DNA from: an uncultured Faecalibacterium sp.
GTDB taxonomy: Bacteria; Bacillota; Clostridia; Oscillospirales; Ruminococcaceae
DNA length: 18,594 bases
Direction: 5' to 3'
Assembly (NCBI GenBank): GCA_900765705.1
Contig: CAAFSR010000086.1
Span: 1 to 18,594 of the forward strand
Both the position numbers and the translations under genes were made by a program. This document shows positions 14,447 through 18,594 of this stretch, one piece after another (position 1 is the first letter of the stretch; each line of letters opens with the position of its first letter). The notes under the pieces are model-generated. The model was given only the letters and a program-made list of their open reading frames with translations. It searched no databases and had not been told where the DNA came from.

Positions 14447-14914
14447 ATGTTTATGCCTGCTGTTTTCCATGAGAATCTGTTCGATGATCTCTTTGAGCCG
14501 TTCTGGAACGATGGTGCGCTGGAGCGTGCAATGAACCGTGAAGAGCGCGAGACCTTCGGTAAGCGCGGTGCAAACATGATGAAGACCGATGTGAAGCAGA
14601 CCGCCAGCGGCTACGATGTGGCCGTGGACCTGCCGGGCTGCAAGAAGGAAGACGTTCAGATGGAACTGAACGACGGTTACCTGACCATTCAGGCCGTCCG
14701 TAATCACAGCAATGATGAGAAGGATGAGAAGGGTCATTACATCCGCCGCGAGACCTTCTCCGGCACCTGCGCGCGCAGCTTCTATGTGGGCGATGCCGTA
14801 AAGAAAGAGGATATCCACGCAAAGTTCGAGGATGGCATCCTGCACATCCAGCTGCCTCTGCCTCAGCAGCAGAAGGCTCTGCCTGAGAACCCCAACCTCA
14901 TCGAAATCGAATAA
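14447..14914 (+). CDS. hsp20: Hsp20/alpha-crystallin small heat shock protein
   Basis: The 155-residue protein is a small heat shock chaperone that holds unfolding proteins in the cytoplasm without ATP. Residues about 1-42 are the variable N-terminal arm (FDDLFEPFW). The alpha-crystallin domain runs from about 44 to 140, with SGYDVAVDLPG and the conserved FEDGILHIQLP. The C-terminal IEI of NLIEIE is the I-x-I motif used for oligomer assembly. GGAGG upstream fixes the start. It is a single-gene unit with a CIRCE-like operator and its own terminator. Confidence 0.94.
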   Translation: MFMPAVFHENLFDDLFEPFWNDGALERAMNREERETFGKRGANMMKTDVKQTASGYDVAVDLPGCKKEDVQMELNDGYLTIQAVRNHSNDEKDEKGHYIRRETFSGTCARSFYVGDAVKKEDIHAKFEDGILHIQLPLPQQQKALPENPNLIEIE

Positions 14915-14956
14915 AAATTGTGCCGGTGTGAGGAACACCAGCGCATAGCAGAACGA

Positions 14957-14990
14957 AGCCCCTGCGAGCAATTGCCCGCAGGGGCTTTTT
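14957..14990 (+). terminator. Terminator after Hsp20
   Basis: AGCCCCTGCG (14957-14966) pairs with CGCAGGGGCT (14977-14986), followed by TTTT. Confidence 0.9.
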
Positions 14991-15001
14991 GCGCCTGTGC
15001 C

Positions 15002-15030
15002 TTTTCCTGCAGGTGGTAGTATGCTATACT
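15002..15030 (+). promoter_or_regulatory. Extended -10 promoter of the desulfoferrodoxin stub
   Basis: TTTTCC (15002-15007), 17 bases and TATACT (15025-15030) preceded by TGC. It is the same arrangement as at 10469-10497. Confidence 0.6.
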
Positions 15031-15067
15031 TGTGACGATAAATCGGAAGTTGCAGGGGGTAACAGAG

Positions 15068-15247
15068 ATGAAAAATAGGATAATCGGTGTTATCCAGTGG
15101 CTCTATGTGGAAACGGCGCAGGGCGGCCACATCCGTTATCTCCATCCGGGCGAGGCACCCAGAGCGGTTTTTGAGCTGGGCGACGAGACACCGGTGGCGG
15201 TCTATGCCTACTGCAATCTGCATGGCCTGTGGACGACAAAACTCTGA
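15068..15247 (+). CDS. Desulfoferrodoxin C-terminal stub
   Basis: The 59-residue frame matches the last 51 residues of the desulfoferrodoxin at 8530 from IQWL to the end (GLWTTKL), with a new N-terminus (MKNRIIGV). It keeps the cysteine and histidine ligands (C49, H52) but lacks the other three histidines and the Cys4 site, so it cannot be a working superoxide reductase by itself. It has its own promoter and AGGGGGT ribosome binding site, so it may still be expressed. Either it is a degraded paralogue or a short protein with a different task. Confidence 0.65.
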   Translation: MKNRIIGVIQWLYVETAQGGHIRYLHPGEAPRAVFELGDETPVAVYAYCNLHGLWTTKL

Positions 15248-15318
15248 TAAAACAATAAGTCCCCTCCGCGCAGATACCCGGAAAGCGAGATCCGGGTCTG
15301 CACGGAGGGGACGATTTT
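15224..15318 (+). repeat. 95-bp direct repeat with terminator hairpin, copy A
   Basis: It matches 17993-18087 without gaps at 85 of 95 positions by hand count. It contains the last codons of the desulfoferrodoxin stub and a long hairpin: GTCCCCTCCG (15259-15268) with CGGAGGGGAC (15303-15312), and an inner stem with a 2-base bulge. The hairpin probably ends transcription from both sides. Confidence 0.88.
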
Positions 15319-15319
15319 G

Positions 15320-15556
15320 TCATAGCAGAACTTCTTTGGTCTGTTCGATTTCAACAGGGCACTCTGCAAGCAGGTCGGAATGCTGCCGGTACGCATCCGG
15401 TTCCATCCGCCATGCGATCCCGCAGCCAGCAGAAAGTTCCCGCGGAACAGGGATCAGCCTGCCGGGAATCCCGTTCTGTTTGCAAAAGGCTTCCAGTTCC
15501 ATGACCGCAGAAGTAGTGTAGAATGTCAAAACCTGATAGGGCTTTTTTGCTCTCAT
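15320..15556 (-). CDS. DUF3343 family protein (putative Se/S carrier-like)
   Basis: The 78-residue protein has the DUF3343 pattern: a strand-rich start (YQVLTFYTTSAVMELEAF), IPGRLIPVPRELSAGCGIAWRM with the conserved Cys in GCGIAWR, and a short helical end. DUF3343 proteins are found beside YedE and TusA/YedF-like proteins and are thought to bind or carry sulfur or selenium; this is not established biochemically. It is the last gene of the minus-strand operon, 9 bases after the TusA-like gene. The ribosome binding site is weak, so coupling to the upstream gene is likely. Its stop lies 2 bases from repeat A. Confidence 0.8.
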   Translation of the reverse strand: MRAKKPYQVLTFYTTSAVMELEAFCKQNGIPGRLIPVPRELSAGCGIAWRMEPDAYRQHSDLLAECPVEIEQTKEVLL

Positions 15557-15565
15557 ACGCTGCCG

Positions 15566-15787
15566 TTATGCCTGAAAGGTGATCTCAAAACAGCCATCCG
15601 CCCGCGTGGTCGTCTGACCGTCCTTGTGTTCATATTCCAGCATTTTTTCAATGTTTTTGCGGGTGTGCGCTTCATCACCGAGAACGCGGATCATCTCGCC
15701 CGGATGCTCTTCCATTGCATCCATCGTCAGCAACACCGGTTCAGGGCAGGAAAGGCCGCGAACGTCCACTTCAACAAATTTAGCCAT
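15566..15787 (-). CDS. TusA/SirA-like sulfurtransferase
   Basis: The 73-residue protein is a TusA family member. The sulfur- or selenium-carrying cysteine is C14 in the family motif GLSCPEPV. The rest follows the usual two-layer alpha/beta fold, ending in FEITFQA. In E. coli TusA relays sulfur for tRNA thiolation; in YedE-linked loci a TusA-like protein (YedF) is associated with selenium metabolism. It lacks the extra C-terminal domain of full YedF. AAAGGAG precedes the start, and it lies 21 bases after yedE in the same operon. Confidence 0.88.
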   Translation of the reverse strand: MAKFVEVDVRGLSCPEPVLLTMDAMEEHPGEMIRVLGDEAHTRKNIEKMLEYEHKDGQTTTRADGCFEITFQA

Positions 15788-15808
15788 TGTGCTTTCTCCT
15801 TTTTCAGA

Positions 15809-16909
15809 TCACTTTGCCGCTTTTTTACGGTGCAGGTTGGTTGCTGCAATCACAAACAACAGTACAATGCAAACGATGACTGCAATCTTGCCGGGCATGG
15901 CCGGGCCGCCGGGAACAGCGGCATCGGTCGCTGTGGCAGCTTTGGCGGCGCCGCCGACCAGATTAAAATTGTGTGCAAAAGCGGCACCCAGAAGCATACC
16001 GAGGAACGTTACCGCGCTGTCGGAGGAACCCTGCCCTGCAAGGATCAGCTGACGCAGCGGGCAGCCACCGGCCAATACCGCTGCAAAACCGACAACGTAC
16101 ATGCCAAGGATGTTCCACAGATGCTGCGAATGTGCAATGGGCTGGCCGGAGAAGCTCAGATGGAAATTGCCGGTGGCAATGTTATAAATGGTCATGACCG
16201 CAAACAGCGCGGCAATAATGCTGAGCAGGTCGAAATTCTTCATCAGGATCACATCGCGGATGCTTCCGGCAAAGCACATACGGCTTTTCTGTGCGAGGGC
16301 ACCGATGACCAACGTGACCATCAGTGCCAGCAGCAGCGGAGCGTGCTTGCTGCCGGGGCCTTCCGTGCTTGCCGCATAAGCACCCGTTGCCACACCAATC
16401 ACCAGCAGAGCAGCCAGCAGAACCGGCAGCACCGCACCGCTGAGCGGCTTGGTTTCATAGGCTCTTCCCAGAGAAAAGCCTTTTTTCAAAAAGCAGGAGC
16501 CAGTGGCGACACCGCCAGCAAAGCCGATGAGCGCCACATACGCATTCAGGTCACCGGCAGACATCCGTAGCACCATGCGCAGCGGGCAGCCCAGAAAGAC
16601 CAGTGCACCGATCATCATAACAGCACCCAGCAGAAAACGCACCATCGGCGCAGAACCGGCGGTAGAGCGATACTCTTTGGTTGCCATGGAAATCAGGAAC
16701 GAGCCGCAGACAAAGCCGACGATCTCAGGGCGGAAATACTGAACGGGTGCAGCGGTGTGCAGTTTGAGCGCGCCTGCCGCGTCGCGGATGAAACAGGCCA
16801 CGCAGATTGCCATGTTGGCCGGGTTGCCAGACATGGCAAGAAGCATGACCAGAAGTCCGATGACCACACCGGACAAGGCCAGCTTCCATGTTTTGTCGAA
16901 TAATTTCAT
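15809..16909 (-). CDS. yedE: YeeE/YedE family membrane transporter (putative selenium/sulfur uptake)
   Basis: The 366-residue protein has about ten hydrophobic segments and the internal duplication typical of YeeE/YedE proteins. Each half carries a C...RD motif (ICVACFIRD, MCFAGSIRD) and a GCPLR motif (LGCPLRMVLR, GGCPLRQLIL). The cysteines of YeeE relay thiosulfate; the YedE branch is linked to selenium metabolism by gene context. The specific substrate is inferred. AAGGAGG sets the start. It leads the operon with the TusA-like and DUF3343 genes and is divergent from a LysR gene. No selenophosphate synthetase or other sel gene is in the window. Confidence 0.9.
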   Translation of the reverse strand: MKLFDKTWKLALSGVVIGLLVMLLAMSGNPANMAICVACFIRDAAGALKLHTAAPVQYFRPEIVGFVCGSFLISMATKEYRSTAGSAPMVRFLLGAVMMIGALVFLGCPLRMVLRMSAGDLNAYVALIGFAGGVATGSCFLKKGFSLGRAYETKPLSGAVLPVLLAALLVIGVATGAYAASTEGPGSKHAPLLLALMVTLVIGALAQKSRMCFAGSIRDVILMKNFDLLSIIAALFAVMTIYNIATGNFHLSFSGQPIAHSQHLWNILGMYVVGFAAVLAGGCPLRQLILAGQGSSDSAVTFLGMLLGAAFAHNFNLVGGAAKAATATDAAVPGGPAMPGKIAVIVCIVLLFVIAATNLHRKKAAK

Positions 16910-16929
16910 GATTGCCTCCTTTTTTAGAG

Positions 16930-16976
16930 GGTAAACTTTACCAGTTCAGTATAACACACACGATTATTCAGGTGAA
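16930..16976 (-). promoter_or_regulatory. yedE: yedE promoter with GGTAAA-C-TTTACC palindrome
   Basis: On the minus strand TTCACC (16971-16976), 17 bases and TATACT (16948-16953) preceded by TGT form the promoter. GGTAAA-C-TTTACC (16930-16942), a perfect 6+1+6 palindrome, lies right at the expected transcription start and may be a repressor site. Confidence 0.65.
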
Positions 16977-17036
16977 ATTGATTTTATTGATAATCTGTAT
17001 GTACTTATTGATATAATCAATGAACGGAACTATAAT
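16977..17036 (+). promoter_or_regulatory. LysR promoter overlapping a T-N11-A box
   Basis: TTGATA (17008-17013), 17 bases and TATAAT (17031-17036) form a strong promoter. Its -35 lies inside ATTGAT-ATA-ATCAAT (17007-17021), a T-N11-A palindrome. Two further ATTGAT copies lie at 16977-16982 and 16986-16991, close to the yedE -35. The regulator could repress itself and act on yedE from here. Confidence 0.75.
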
Positions 17037-17075
17037 AGAAGAAAAAGCCTTTTCAGCACAAAAAAGGAGCGCAGC

Positions 17076-17972
17076 ATGGATATCCGCCAACTGGAAGCCT
17101 TTGTGTATACCGTAAAATACCAGAGTTTTTCCCTTGCGGCTCAAAAGCTTTATCTTTCGCAGCCGACCGTCAGTTCGCATATCAACAATCTGGAAAAAGA
17201 ACTTCATACGCAGCTTTTGAAGCGAACGACCAAGAGTTTGTCGGTCACGCCCGCAGGGCAGACCCTTTACAACTACGCAGCTGAGATCCTGAATCTCCAG
17301 CAGAAAGCGATTCTGGAACTTTCCGATAAAAATCAGAAGCTGCTGCACATCGGTGTTTCCTCCGTTCCGTCCCTCTATCTTCTGCCGGAACTGCTGTCGG
17401 CGTACCATCAGGAAATGCCGGATGTCCGCTTCCGTACCAGCTGCTCGGACAGTCTGGATGTCATTCGGAAAGTAACAGATGGAACCTGCGATATCGGGCT
17501 GGTCGGCACGAAAATTTCGGATACGCCCTGCCGCTTTCTGCCGGTCACTTCGGATGAACTTGTGATCGCGGCCCCGGCTACACCGCATTTTCAGGCCTGT
17601 CTGGAATTGAAAGATCCGGTTTCCATGCTGCTGAAAGAACCATTTCTCCTGCGGGAGGATACTTCGGGGACAAAACAGGAAACGCTCTATTATCTGAAAA
17701 ACCGGGGGCTTTCGCTGGACGATTTGAATGTCATCGCTGTGATGGATGATGCCGCTTCGCTGATCCGCTGCATCACACTGGGGATGGGCATCTCCATCCT
17801 TTCCCGCGCAACGGTTCAGAACGATGCACAGCTTGGAAAGCTGTTGATCATTCCTCTGGAACAGTCGGCTTTCTTGCGGAAACTCTATATCGTGTATTCT
17901 TCCACACAGTTTATGTCGGAACAGACGGCGCACTTTTTTGCGTTTATGAAGCAGTTCTATGCCATTTCCTGA
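17076..17972 (+). CDS. LysR family regulator, selenium-metabolism-associated type
   Basis: The 298-residue protein has an N-terminal helix-turn-helix (FSLAAQKLYLSQPTVSSHI at 19-37) and an effector-binding domain from about 90. AAAAAGGAG precedes the start. It diverges from yedE with T-N11-A boxes between them. A LysR subgroup named for selenium metabolism is known beside yedE genes, and this protein fits by context; I cannot confirm the subgroup without a profile search. Likely ligands are small sulfur or selenium compounds, by analogy with CysB-like regulators. Confidence 0.88.
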   Translation: MDIRQLEAFVYTVKYQSFSLAAQKLYLSQPTVSSHINNLEKELHTQLLKRTTKSLSVTPAGQTLYNYAAEILNLQQKAILELSDKNQKLLHIGVSSVPSLYLLPELLSAYHQEMPDVRFRTSCSDSLDVIRKVTDGTCDIGLVGTKISDTPCRFLPVTSDELVIAAPATPHFQACLELKDPVSMLLKEPFLLREDTSGTKQETLYYLKNRGLSLDDLNVIAVMDDAASLIRCITLGMGISILSRATVQNDAQLGKLLIIPLEQSAFLRKLYIVYSSTQFMSEQTAHFFAFMKQFYAIS

Positions 17973-17992
17973 AAAAGGAACCGATGGCTCCC

Positions 17993-18087
17993 GGCCTGTG
18001 GATGACAAAACTCTGATAAAACGAAACGTCCCTTCTGCGCAGATACCCGGAACGTGAGATCCAGGCCTGCACGGAGGGGACGATTTT
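17993..18087 (+). repeat. 95-bp direct repeat with terminator hairpin, copy B
   Basis: This is the second copy of 15224-15318. Its first bases still encode GLWMTKL and a stop, exactly the end of the desulfoferrodoxin at 8530, although no such gene precedes it here. The hairpin (18028-18081) is kept with G-T pairs replacing G-C pairs. It lies between the LysR gene and the convergent epimerase gene and probably terminates both. Confidence 0.88.
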
Positions 18088-18093
18088 AGAAAA

Positions 18094-18594
18094 TCAGAAC
18101 TCTGGGTGCCATTCGTCCCGGATGCCGATGTCAGCACAGACGATTTTGCCGCAGAGCGGTGCGGACGATACTGCCGTGTGCAGCGGCTTGTAACTGTCAA
18201 AGGTGACGGTCAGGTCGGCACGGACGGCACCTTCGGCTACCTCGCCGGTGTCGGTGCTGATGCCGCTGGGCAGGTCTACCGCCAGAACAAATGCGCCGTT
18301 TTCATGCTGACGGTTCATCAGCGCACAGGCGGCAAGACCGGAAGGACGCAGACTGCCATGGAATCCGGTGCCGTAGAGCGCGTCTACGACAGCGGTAAAC
18401 GGTTCAGTCGAAAGCCCGGAACCGTCAGCATAAATCTCCACCGGTAAGCCGTGCAGGCGTTCAAAATTTGTGATGGCATCGGGCGTTTTCGGCTCACTCT
18501 CGGCCAGAAGGATGGTCACCTTCCAGCCCTCTTTTGCGGCGGCGCGGGCGATGACAAAACCGTCCCCGCCGTTGTTGCCCTTTCCGCAGACCAC
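18094..18594 (-). CDS. nnrE: NAD(P)H-hydrate epimerase, C-terminal part (runs off the window)
   Basis: The visible 166 residues belong to the YjeF N-terminal family, which converts the R form of damaged NAD(P)H hydrate to the S form for repair. The signature GKGNNGGDGFV lies at the visible start, followed by VVDALYGTGF and VLAVDLPSGISTDTGEV, with the conserved Asp and Gly residues of the active site. The protein ends at WHPEF shortly after the fold, so no fused dehydratase domain follows; the partner dehydratase must be elsewhere. The true start lies beyond 18594. Its stop is 7 bases from repeat B. Confidence 0.92.
   Translation of the reverse strand: MVCGKGNNGGDGFVIARAAAKEGWKVTILLAESEPKTPDAITNFERLHGLPVEIYADGSGLSTEPFTAVVDALYGTGFHGSLRPSGLAACALMNRQHENGAFVLAVDLPSGISTDTGEVAEGAVRADLTVTFDSYKPLHTAVSSAPLCGKIVCADIGIRDEWHPEF

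Noticed and set aside
15380..16570. A 396-codon plus-strand frame over the yedE operon
   Set aside because: It is the antisense shadow of yedE and the TusA-like gene, both of which have clear family motifs.
15259..18081. CRISPR-like repeats
   Set aside because: There are only two copies, 2.8 kb apart, with genes rather than spacers between; they are hairpin terminators.
16968..18200. A 410-codon minus-strand open frame over the LysR gene, and similar minus frames at 15090-15396, sharing the KSSPPCRPGS stretch
   Set aside because: The shared peptide comes from the 95-bp DNA repeat and hairpin read in the same frame, and the rest is antisense to well-supported genes.
1..18594. tRNA or rRNA genes
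   Set aside because: I found no cloverleaf-like segment or conserved rRNA stretch while reading both strands; a covariance-model search would be needed to exclude small RNAs.

Overview
The window looks like a piece of a moderately GC-rich Firmicutes chromosome, most likely a gut Oscillospirales (Faecalibacterium-like) bacterium. The basis is the strong AGGAGG-type ribosome binding sites, TTGACA/TATAAT-type promoters with several TGnTATACT extended -10 boxes, many short rho-independent hairpins, and the gene families present. The genus is an inference; no rRNA or marker gene is in the window.

Layout. (1) 1-3451: terminators, then a minus-strand secreted FMN/FAD reductase lipoprotein with a divergent LysR regulator. 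(2) 3452-3860: small ORFs that look like mobile-element debris, including a short leader ORF that recurs at 8160. (3) 3898-5952: a GH31 alpha-glucosidase. (4) 6055-8412: a Y-family polymerase and YolD-like gene in translational overlap, then the recurring leader and a Gly-rich small membrane protein. (5) 8530-13010: desulfoferrodoxin, a macrodomain-ADP-ribosylglycohydrolase fusion, a Gfo/Idh/MocA oxidoreductase, an AT-rich orphan gene and a flavodoxin-ferredoxin (EFR1-type) protein whose 3' end runs into a truncated second YolD copy. (6) 13129-14153: further debris, hairpins and a Phd/RelE-type toxin-antitoxin pair on the minus strand. (7) 14283-14914: an Hsp20 gene behind a CIRCE-like operator. 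(8) 15068-18594: a desulfoferrodoxin stub, then a minus-strand yedE-tusA-DUF3343 operon with a divergent LysR gene, resembling selenium/sulfur handling modules, and finally the C-terminal part of NAD(P)H-hydrate epimerase.

The most striking structure is that the yedE/tusA/DUF3343/LysR module sits between two gap-free 95-bp direct repeats (85/95 identical by hand count). Each repeat contains the last codons of a desulfoferrodoxin gene plus a long terminator hairpin. Other non-routine points are the repeated coupled leader ORF (MTS..AKHAS), a macrodomain fused to an ARH domain that lacks the usual first glycine/aspartate motif, and the EFR1/YolD junction with a one-base frame change. Much of the gene content (superoxide reductase, lesion-bypass polymerase, Hsp20, ADP-ribose removal, NAD(P)HX repair, small flavo/ferredoxin proteins) fits stress and redox housekeeping in an anaerobe, on a background that has repeatedly gained and lost mobile cassettes.
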